Assembly: GCA_020061125.1 (NCBI GenBank)
Contig: JAGUYV010000450.1
Location: 1-20,894 of the forward strand
DNA from: a bacterium
GTDB taxonomy: Bacteria > UBP15 > UBA6099 > DSWB01
Direction of reading: 5' to 3'
DNA: 20,894 bases
This document shows positions 1 to 12,000 of this stretch, one piece after another. How positions within the stretch are numbered: position 1 is the first letter of the stretch; the number at the start of each line of letters is the position of its first letter. The translations under genes were made by a program, and so were the position numbers. Under the pieces are notes generated by a model that saw only the letters and a program-made list of their open reading frames with translations, was not told the origin of the DNA and searched no databases.

Positions 1-3000
1 CCGGCAACGGCGGCGGCGCCGTGGACACCGTGGTGCCAGCCGCGCTCGACGGTGTGTACTGCACCGCCGCCATGGACCAGTCCGACAACCCCGCACCGTT
101 CACCAACAACGGCCCGGCTGTGGATCTGTTCGCGCCGGGCGTGAGCGTGTATTCGCTTGAACCCGGGGGCGCGTCGGGCATGCGGGACGGCACAAGCATG
201 GCCGCGGCGTTCACCGCGGGCGCAGCCGGGCTGATCGCCGGTTTCGCTCCCACGGTCACCAACAGAGAGCTTGAAGATGTGCTGCGCGAGTTCTCGGACT
301 CGCTGGGCATCGTGCCCGTGCACAACGGCGGCGTTCTGGATGTTGACGCCGCGCTGCGCCAGTTCAGCAGCGGCAACCGGCCGCCCGTGATCGAGTCTTT
401 GCACCTGTCCGAGACCGCCATCGCAGCGGACGGCGCCGTGACCGCCACGGCCGTGGCCCGCGACCCGGACGGGGATTTCCTTGAATACCGGTGGGAAGTC
501 AGCGGCGGCTCGTTGCAGGGTCCGGCGCGGGATGTGAAGACATGGGATGCGTTCCCCGAGCGCGGCCGCTACGCCGTGCGCGTGACCGTCACGGACAGCA
601 AGGGTGGCAGCGCCACGGCGCAGGCGGCGCTTGACGCGGGCCTCGACGGCCTGACCCACATTGCCATCTACCCGCGCACGGCATCCATCTCCGCGGGCGA
701 CATCATTCATTACCGCGCCTTCGGCCATTTCACGGATGGTTCCGTCCGAGCCGTGCGGCCCCTGTGGAGCGTGGACAACGGGCGCGGCGTCATGTCCCCC
801 GAGGGCGTGTTCACAGCGCTCGCCGCGGGACTGGAAACCGTGCGCGTCGAACTCGGTGGGTTCTCGGACAGTTTAACCATAGCCGTGGATTCCGCCCTGC
901 CCATGCCGGCTCTTTCGCCTGCGGCCATGATCAGCCGCAACCCGGCCCCGGCCATGGACACCGGCGCCGCCGATTTCATTGTGATCGGCGATCTGGACGG
1001 CGACGCGGACAATGATTTTATCGCCGTTGCCGGCCTCGTGGGCGCTCCCAACATAGTGCACATGAACAATGGCGGCTATGCGTTCGCTCAATCCAGCTTC
1101 CCGGTCAATTCCCAGACCAACATGGCAGTGCTCGCGGATGTGGATCACGATGCGGATCTGGATCTCATTGAAGCGGGCATTTTAACAACGCCCGGCGTGC
1201 GCTTCTTCGCAAACAACGGCGCCGGAGGTTTCGCCCTATCCATGACACTGGGCGGCGCGGATGTGCGCAGCGTATATGTTGTGGACATGGACCACGACAC
1301 CATGCCGGACATCGTGGCCGGTGTGGCGGGCATCGGCAATTCGCCAACCATATACTGGAACTCCACGACCAGCTTCAATGCAGGCAATTTCACCACGATT
1401 GCGGCCGCAGCCTGCGGACAGAAACACACCCTGGCCGGCGATGTGAACAATGACGGCTGGGCCGACATCGTCAATGTCTGCAGCACGGGCAGCACGGAAG
1501 TCTTCTATAATGTCAAAAACCGCACCTTTTCTTATGCCGGACCCATCGCCGGGTCCAATCTTGGAACCCGGTTCGCGCATCTGGCCGATGTGGACGGCGA
1601 TGGGGATCTGGACTATGTGGCGCTTCGCGCCTACAACGACGCAGGCACGGATTATGAAGAATACGCCATCTTCAAGAACAACGGCAGCGGCGCATTCACA
1701 TACTTCGGGGCATCACCGCGCTGGCAGCAAGGCTCCGGAGCCACGCAATTTGACATGGCCGATCACAACAACGACGGCGACATAGACATTTACGCCGCGC
1801 CCAAGAGCGCCACAGCCGTGGGTCTGGTGTACTCGAACAACGGCAGCGGCACCTTCACGGCGTCCGTGGACACTTTCCCCGCACCTGTGGACACCCTCAC
1901 CGCGGGCGACTTGAGCGGCGACCGCTCTCCCGACGCCATCAACAACCGCGAAACAGGCATCATCTGGGAAAACAACAACAGCACGCCCAACAACGCGCCC
2001 TCCGCGCCCACGGGCCTCAAGCACTACATTTTCGACGACGACGATCTGCAGATGGAATGGGACTGGGCGCAGGCCGGAGACTCCACCACGCGCGATCTGG
2101 TCACATTCGACCTGCGCGCCGAATACAGCGATTTTACATCCACGCAGACCGTGTATTACGGCGTGGCGCCGGAGCGGTTCGGCAACCTCGGCCACGCCAC
2201 GCACAGCGGCGCCGGAACTTATGGCTACAACCACCCCGACACAGGCATCACCACCGGCCGCCTGGCATGGTCCGTGCGCGCCGTTGACACCCAGTTCGGC
2301 CGCGGCCCCTGGAGCGCCACAGCCACCGTGGGCTGCCCCGTGGTCTCGAACCTAGCGGACACGGGCATGGCCACCCTGCGCGATTGCATTGACTACGCCA
2401 ACAACAACCCCGGCGAAACCATCACCTTCGACTCCTCGATTCACGGCGGCACAATTTCCGTGCTCTCGGAACTGCCGGCCCTGTTCTCCGGGGACACGGT
2501 GATAGACGGCCGTTTCGCGGACATCACACTGGACGGCGCCGGGTGTGCGGGCTGCAACGGCCTCACCATTGATTCCACAAGCAATGTAACCATCTGGGGC
2601 ATGACAATTGACAGGTTTTCCGAGAATGGCATTTTCGTCAACGGATCCTTGAGTTCCACCATCGGGGGAGACAGGTCCGCGGGCCAGGGCAATGTCATCA
2701 CCCGGAACGGCCAGGCGGGTATCCAGGTTACGGGAAGCTCGGGCATCTCCATCCAGGGCAACGCCATGGGCACCAATTTCGGCGCGGCCACGGGCACCCA
2801 GAGCCTGGGCAACACCTACGGAATCCGACTGTCGCGCGGCTCCTCGTTTGTTCAAAACATCATCATCGGCGACAGCGCCGCGGGCGCGCCGGTTAACGGC
2901 AACCTCGGAAACATCATTGCATACAACACCACCAACGGCGTGCGCGTGGACGGCGGAACGGCTTTTGGCCAGAACGGCGCCAGCAGAAACAGATTCACGA

Positions 3001-6000
3001 ACAACGCGATCTATGCCAACGGTGGCGCCGCGGACAAAGCCGTCTATCTCGCGGCGGCCGGCGCGCACGGCTCCCCGGCGCCCATCGCGCCCCCGGTGAT
3101 CACCAATGTCGCATGCTCCGCCACACCCGGATATTTCGATGTGACTTTCGAGGTCAGCAATCTAACGGTCGCGAACTCCGACATATATTTTTATCGTGTG
3201 GACAATGATGTGTCCGCGCCGCTCACGGCGCCGGACACAACCGCGGGCGAAGGCTTCGAATACATCGGCTACGCCACCGCGGGCGGCGTAATCGGCGTGA
3301 ACACAAAAACCGCGTCCATCCCGTTCAATGACGCGGACGGCGACTACATCTCCGCCGTGCGCTACCACCTCGGGGCCGGTCCCGCCAACAACCAGGGCTT
3401 CTCGGAATTCGCCAACAATGTGGCCATCCCCTCATGCGGCCCCTGTCCGGGCTATGTGGTCACAAACGGCAACGCCACCGGAGACGGCTCCCTGTACGCA
3501 TGCATCCAGGAGGCCAACAACAACCCGGGGTGGGCCACAATCACATTCAACGCCGCGTACACAATCCAGCCGGTCACAGCCACTCCCTACATCATTCAAA
3601 CAGACAACGCCGGGGTCGGGATTGACGGAGACACGGATGGCGACGGCGATCCGGATGTCATCATTGACGGAACCAACTGCGCCAACTGCCACGGCTTTGT
3701 GATCCGTTCCAGCAACAACACAATAAAAAATCTGTCCATTGTCAATTTCGACGACAACGCCACTTGTCCCACGGACAACTTTTTCTACCGCAACTGCGCG
3801 GGTGTATACATGAAGGACGGAGCATCCTCGAACAAGATCCAGGGCTGCCGCATCGGCACCTCGGACGGAACCGCTTCCGCCAAAAATTATTACGGGATAT
3901 TCATAGACGACGGCTCTTCGAGCAACACCGTGGGCACGGATAACGACGGCGCGGACGACGCAGCCGAGGGCAACCTCATCAGCGGCAACATGTCCTTCGG
4001 CGTGTTCATCACCGGCACAGGCGCATATTCGCAGAACAACGCGGTCATGGGAAACATCATCGGCGCGGACATCAACGGAACATCACCTCTGGCGAACAAC
4101 GCAAACGGCATTTATGTTTATCAGCGCGCCACGAACAACCTCATCGGCGGCCCCGCCGCGGTCCAGCGCAATGTCATCTCCGGAAACAACGGCGCCGGCG
4201 TGGCTATTGACCACGGCAACTGTTCCGGCAACAAGGTGCAGGGCAATTACATCGGCACCGATATCACAGGAACCCTGGCCGTACCTAACTCACGAGGCGT
4301 TTACATCAAAACAGACACCAAGAACAACATAATCGGAACCGACGGAGACGGCTCGAACGACGCAGCGGAACGCAATGTTATCAGCGGAAACAGTTCTTAT
4401 GGCGTGTTCATAGACGGCAATTTCACATCGAACAACCGAATCTCCGGCAATTATATCGGCTTGCAGAAGGGCGGAATCGCTGCGCTCGCCAATGACATAG
4501 GCGTGTTCCTCAACGGTGGAGGCAGCAACTTTATCGGAACGAACAACGACCTGGTGAATGACGACGCCGAAGGAAACATCATTTCGGGCAACACCAGGTA
4601 CGGAATCAGTCTCGATGGAGCGCAGGTCAACAGATATGTGGTCATGAAGAACATCATCGGCCTGGCTGCGGACGGCTCCACGCAACCCAACGGCCGGGAA
4701 GGAGTTCTGATCAGCAGTGGCGCGAACAACAACCTCATCGGAAGCGCCACGGACACGGCTTATGCAAATGTAATCGCGCAAAACGGCACCGATGGAAACC
4801 GGGACGGGGTTTTTATTCAGGGCCTCAATTCAGACAACAACGCAATCCTGCGAAACAGCATATACAACAATGAAGGTCTGGGCATCCGGCTGAATAATGA
4901 CGGAGCGAACCAGAACATGGCCCCGCCGGTCATCACGAATGTGACCAATACCGGCGGCTCGGCTTACAGCATTTCCGGGACATCCTCGTGCGGCGCGGGC
5001 TGCACAATCGAGATTTTCATCGTGGACAACGCCGCCGCTCCCCTCGTGAATCCTGATCCGTCAGGCACGGGCGAAGCCTACAGTTACGCCACGCGCACAC
5101 TCACCACCGCGGGCGGCGCGTGGTCCGTATCAAGCGTGAACATCCCCTCCGGCACGGAAATCACGGCCACGGTCACAGACACAGACACCGCGTCCAATCC
5201 CTTTGGTAACACATCGCCCTTCGCGGACAATGAGCCGCTGCCCGTGAGCGAATGCCCGCTCTGGCAGGTCACCACCAACGCGGACTCCGGAGTGGGCACG
5301 CTGCGCAAGTGCATCGAGGAAGCCAACGCTTCGGGCAGCGGGCAGACCATCACATTCACGATTTCCAATCAGACGATCACGCCTCTGACAGAACTGCCTG
5401 CCATTACACAGGACAGCGTGAGCATTGACGGAGCGGCGCAGAACATCACTGTCAGCGGCGCATCGTGCGCGGCCTGCGACGGGTTTACCTTTGCCTCGAA
5501 TTCCGGCGGCGTGAACGCGCTCACAATCACCGGTTTCACCGGCGTCGGCAACTCCGGCATTCTCATTGACGGTGCGTCCGGAACCGTTGTCACCGGATGC
5601 AAGATCGGAAACAACGGAGTCGCGGCCGCGCCCAATTATCACGGAATCACCATCACAAACGGCGCCTCCAGTTCCACCATCGGCGGCAGCACGCCCGCTC
5701 AAAGAAACATCATCTCCGGAAACTCGCAGGCAGGGGTCATCGTCTACAGCAACTCCAATAAAATCTATGGCAATTTCGTGGGCCTGAACGCCGCTGGAAC
5801 CGCGGCCCTTGCCAATGGCATGGGCATCGAATTGTACGGCAATTCCAATCTGGCCGGAGGCGACGCCGCCGGCACAGGAAATGTGATCGCGGGCAATACG
5901 ACCAGCGGTCTGGGTTTGCGATTTTCCGCGCAGAGCAATGTGGTGCGCAACAACATCATCGGAATGAACCAGGCCGGAACCGCATTTTCCAACGGGACAG

Positions 6001-9000
6001 GTATTCTCATTGCATCAGGCGCCACAAGGAATATGATCGGCGGCCTGGTTTCGGCTCCTAACCTGATCGCTAAAAATACAGGCGCCGGCGTCAGGCTCTC
6101 GGGCGCAACCACCATCAGAAACACCATTTCCATCAACACGATTTACGACAACGGCTCGCTGGGCATTGACCTCGACGGCGCCGGGTCCAACAGCAACATC
6201 GCCGCGCCAGCATTTTCGTGTTCCGTGGACAACGGCGGCGGCTCCTACTGGGTCGTGGGCACATCTTCCTGCAACAACTGCACCGTGGAGCTGTTCCAGG
6301 TGGACAGCGCCACAGTCACCGCGGATTTAACCGGTGCGGGCGAAGCGTTCACCTATCTTGCTTCAGCCACCACGAGCGCCACCGGCTCTTTTGGCGTTTC
6401 CATCACATTTCCTGCGGCCGCGGGCGGAACTCTGGTCACCGGCACGGTCACCGACGCCCTCGGCAACACTTCCGAATTTGCGGCCAATTACGATTTCTCA
6501 ACTGTCTGCGACCAGTGCCCGAACTGGGAAGTCACCAGCACCGCGGACAGCGGCATTGGCACTCTGCGCGCGTGCATTGACAAAGCCAACACTACCGGCG
6601 GTCCCGACACCATCATCGTGATGACGGGCGGTGCCGTGACCCTGGCATCGTCTCTGCCAACACTTACAGACGATGAGACAACTATTGACGGAAACGGGCA
6701 GTCCCTGGTCATAGACGGCGCGGGAACAGTGGATACAGGGCTGATCATACAAAGCGCGGACAACACGGTCCAGGAGCTTGCCTTTGTGGGGTTCGCCAGC
6801 GCCGCGGTCTGGATATCAGGTTCCGGCGCGCAGGGCAACACATTCGCTGCGAACCGCGTGGGCATCAACTTCAGCGGAACCGCAGACGCCAATGCCGTGG
6901 GCATGGTCATCTCCGGCGGCGCTCACGACAATGTCATCGGAGGCGACCGCTCCACTTCCCAGGGCAATGTGATCAGCGGCAACTCCGGCCACGGCATCGT
7001 TTTGACTGACAGCGGCACGGACGCAAACATCATCCGCGGCAACAACATCGGCGTGAACGCCGCAGGCGACGCCAAACTCGCAAACGGCGGCTCGGGCGTG
7101 TATGCGCACAACGGGCCTTCCGGCACAATCATCGGCACGGACGCCGCCAATCTCTACAATGTGATCGGCGGCAACGCCAGCCACGGAATCCACCTCTCGA
7201 ACAGCACTTCGGCCATCATCAAGGGCAACTACATCGGTGCGCGCTATGGCTTCCCCACGGACCTGGGCAACGGCGTCCACGGCGTGTTCCTCGAAAACGC
7301 GGACAACGCCACTCTGGGCGGAACCGTGACCGCCGAGGAGCGCAACTACATTTGCCACAACGCCAGCGACGGTCTGCGCATTGATTCATCGGACAGCGCA
7401 TCTCTCTATGCCAATTACATCGGCTCCAACGAAACCCTCACGGATCTCGGAAACAGCGGCAACGGCGTCAACATTATCAACGGCTCGACCCAGACCAAGA
7501 TCGGCGATTTGGTGAGGCAGAACTACATTGTCTACAATACGCTTGCGGGCATCAGCGTGAACGGTGCGGCTGCAACCGGCAACGGTTTCATCAGAAACAG
7601 GATTTTCGAGAACGGCGGCAAAGGCGTTTCGCTGCTGAACGGAGCAAACGCATCCATAACGAGGCCGACCATAACGGTTGTGGATGCAAAGGGCGGCGGC
7701 CTGTACGACCTGACCGTTTCCGTGCCCCAGCCTCCGGTGAACTGCTCGGCCGGAACGCCCTGCCGGCTTGAGATTTTCGCAGTGGACAACAGCGGCGTGC
7801 CGTCCGTGGCTTCGGATCCCTCCGGCGCGGGCGAGGCGTTCAACTTCGCCACCGCGCAGTTCATCACCACATCCTGCGCTCCGTCCTGCTCCGTTGTTTT
7901 CACAGATGTGAATTTCGGCGGCGCTTTCCCGGGCAGCACCAAGGTCACCGCGTCCGTCACAGGCGGCGGGGGCAACACCAGCGAGTTCTCTAACAATTTT
8001 GATCTGCCCACCACAAGTACCTGCCCCGTGGTCTCGGTGAACACAGACGCGCGTCCGGCCGCGCCATCGGGCAGCCTGCGCGATTGCATCAAGCGCGCCA
8101 ACACCGGCGCCGCCGGCAAAAATATCACATTTGACGCCAGCCTGGCCGGACAGACGATTCAACTCGTAGGCCCGCTCGACATCGGCGTGGATTCCAGCGC
8201 CATCTATACAAGCGGCATTTCCGTGACCAACGCCACGGGCGGCGAAATTACCATCAGGGGCATGGGCACAGCGCAGAACTGTCTCCACATCATGGCGCGC
8301 ACCTCCGCCACGGCCCATATCGAAAACATCACCGTAGACGGCCTCACATTTATCAACTGCAACGAGGCCATCCGGGTTTACAATGAATTCAGCGCCAACC
8401 CGTTCGACATCCAGAATGTGACTATCAGAAACAATCACATAGGCGTCACCCGCTCCGGAACATCGGGCGCGGGCTACATCAACAGCTATGGAATCACGGT
8501 TCTACACGGCAAGAATGTAACCATCGAGAACAACACCATTGCGGGCAGCCTGGCCCACGGCATTCTGGCGAGATTCATCAAGACCACGGGCCTGGTCGTG
8601 CGCGGCAATTACATCGGCACCAACGCGGCTGGCGCATCAGGCCTCGGGAACACGCAATACGGCATCTTCATCGGCGAGCATGTCAGCAACACAACCATCG
8701 GCGGAACCACGCCCGCGCAGCGCAATGTGATTTCCTCGAACGGCACATCGGGCATATATCTTGAAAATGCAAACACGGCCGTAATCACCGGCAACTACAT
8801 AGGAACCAACCCCGCCGGAACCGCGGCCCTGCCCAACGGCAAGGGCGTCACTTTATTTGAATCCATCAACAACCGCATCGGAGGCTCAAGGGCTGCGGGC
8901 GAGGGCAATGTCATCTCCGGAAACACCGCCGAAGGCATCCGTTTCAATTACAAATCCGGAGGTTGCATCGTCAACGGCAACTCCATTGGCGTGGACGCCG

Positions 9001-12000
9001 CGGGCAACCCCCTGGGCAACGGCTCACACGGCGTGCACCTCGCAGGTTACGAGGACAACCGGAATCACTTCGGCGAGCAAACCGCGGACACTGCGAACAT
9101 CATCGCAAACAACGGCGGCGGCGGCATCATCATCACCCCGGACTATGCCGGGCCTACCACAAACATGCACCGCAACTTATTCTCACAAAACCGCATTTAC
9201 AACAACGCCGGCATGGGCCTGTATGTACCGCTCGATACGAACATGGACATCCGCCCGCCGGTGTTCGACATCATCACGCCCACGGCCGCGGGTGTGGTGG
9301 ACATCTCCGGCACCACAAGCCCCGCGTGCACTTCGTGCCGCGTCGAGCTGTTCCGCGTGAATCATACCGGGTCCCCGGCCGTGGCCTCCGACACAAGCGG
9401 CGCGGGCGAAGCCTGGGAATACCTCACCCACGCCACCACCACCGCGGCCGGCGCCTGGTCCCTCTCCGGTTTCGCTTTCGCAACCGCCACGGGCGAGTGG
9501 ATGACAGCCACTCTCACGGACTCGGAATACAACACCAGCGAGTTCGCCACCAACGCCATGCCCAATTACTGCCCCGTCGTGTATTCCAACCTCGACGACG
9601 GTCCCAACACCCTGCGCGAGTGCATTTCCCAGGCCAACTCGCGCGGCGGCGCGTTCAAGACCATCACCTTCCACACAAGCCTCGCGAATTCAAATATCTT
9701 CCTGGATTCCTCTCTGCCCGCGTTCGCCACGGACGGAATCACCGTCACAAACAACAGCGGCGGGCAGATAACCGTGAACGGCCAGACGGGCAATTTCAAC
9801 TGCTTCACCATCAATTCCGCGAACAACGCCATACGCGGCTTGAGCATCGTGTCCTGCAGCGGCGCGGGCAATCCGTCCGCAATCCGCATCTCGGGCGCGG
9901 CCGCGCAGAACAACACCATTGCGGGCAATAAAATCGGAACCAACAACGCATCCGCCGCAGGCCTGGGCAACGGCGCGGGCGTGTCCATCGAGTCCGGCGC
10001 GACCGGCAACACCATCGGCGGCGCGGCTCCGGCGGACGCCAATGTCATCGCCTCATCCACCTCTGACGGCATCGTGATTGACGCGGCTTCAACAAACAAT
10101 GTTTTTGGAAATTACATTGGCACGAACTCCGCGCTGGCCGCGGGCCTGGGCAACGGAGGCCACGGCGTGCGACTGCAGAACGGCGCCACGAACAACACCA
10201 TCGGTGGAGTGAACCCCGGTCAGGCCATCAATACGATTCTCAACAACGGGTCCGCGGGCATTTCCTCGGATGGCGCCGCGTCAACCGGCAACGATTTTTC
10301 AAGGAATAAAGTTTACGGAAACGGCTGGCTCGGCATCGCGCTCACCGGCGGCGCGCACAATGCCCTGGCCCAGCCAGTAATTTCATCTATCGCAAAGACC
10401 GGCGCGGCCACCTTCAACATCATCGGCGACGGAGCGGACAACTCCTGCAACAACTGCACCGTGGAACTGTTCCGCGTGGACGACACCGTGGCCGGTGTCA
10501 CCCCCGACGGCAGCGGGGCAGGGGAGGCGTTCGTGTTCCTCGATGATGAAACCGCATCCGCCACGGGCGCGTTCGCTTTCTATGGCGTCACGGTATCCGG
10601 CGGCTCGTGGCTCACCGTCACGGTCACGGATCCCGTAAGCGGCACCAGCGAATTTTCTATCAACAAGGAAGCCGTGAACGATCCGCCGTTCGTGTGGTCC
10701 GGCACCCCGGCGTTCTCGCCCGTGTCCATCATTCCCAACGGAGCGGCCACCGCCACCCTGTCCCTGGAAGCGGACGACCCCAACGGCCTTGACGACATCA
10801 CAACCGCGCCCGCGATCGTGGTCATAGACATGTCGCCCGTGAACGGGGCGTCCGGCTCGATCACAATGACTTCCGGCGCGGCCGGCGCCAACGGCGGCCT
10901 CATGTTCGATGCAGGCAGCCTCACGGCGTACAGCGCCGCGGGCATCGCCACCGGGTCGTATATTCTGACTGCCACGGTCACGGATCGGTGGGGCGCGACC
11001 GGAACCGCCACCGTGGCTCTGGTAATTGACAACGCCCCGCCGATTGTGGACAACTCTGCGGCTTCGCCTTCAACGGTCATACCAGGCACTCCGAATGTGG
11101 CCTTCAGCGCCGATGTGTTCGATTTCAACGGCCTGTCCGATATTCAGTCGGTGACCATTGACCTGTCGCCCATTACCGGACCGGTTGCGCTCGCCATGGT
11201 GGACGACGGCACCAGCGGCGACACCGCGGCCGGAGATGGAACCTACACCATCGGCGGTTACACCATTCCTCTTGCAGCGCCGTTCGGCAACCACACGATC
11301 GTCGTCACCGCCACGGACAAATCGGGCGCCACGGCCACGGACTCGTTCATTCTCCAGATGGGCGGCGTACCCACCGTTGTCAGCGTGTCCTTCAATCCCG
11401 CCGCGGTCCCGCCCGACGGCTCCACCATCACCAACATTTCCGTGGTGGTTGACGACCCCGACGGCCAGGCCGACATCGCCCGGGTCTACATTATTCTCGA
11501 TCCCATCAAGACCGCGCCCCTGACGCTGGACCTGGTTTACTCCGGTCCTGTGGCCGGCGGGTTTTTGTACACCGGAACCGCCACCGTGGATCCCGGCTTC
11601 CTGCCCGCCACCTACACGCTCACGGCATGGGCTTCGGACTCCATGGCCCTGGCGGACGACGGCACGGGCGATCTCGGCGTGTCCAATCTGCCTCCGGACA
11701 TCCTTTCCGCCACGGCCACGCCCTACGATGTGGCCACTGGCGTGCCCGGTTTCAATGAACTCGCATTCACTGCGGTCGTGACGGATCCCAACGGCTTGGC
11801 CGATATTTATGCCGTGACCATTGATCTGTCTCCCATCGGCGGCCCGTCCGCATTCGTGCTCTACGACGACGCCACCAACGGCGACACCACAGCCGCTGAC
11901 GGTTCCTATGCGTTCACGCCCTTCACGGTTCCCGCGGCGGCGCCCGCCGGCACCCACACGCTTACTGTGTCCGCCACGGACGGAGACGCCACGGACACGG

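Noticed and set aside
7386-8438. A 350-codon minus-strand frame inside the giant gene
   Set aside because: No ribosome site or domain, and it lies opposite clear beta-helix repeats in the + frame.
2334-10676. CRISPR-like or satellite DNA repeats
   Set aside because: The repetition is at protein level (beta-helix rungs) with drifting codons and no equal spacers, so it is coding repetition.
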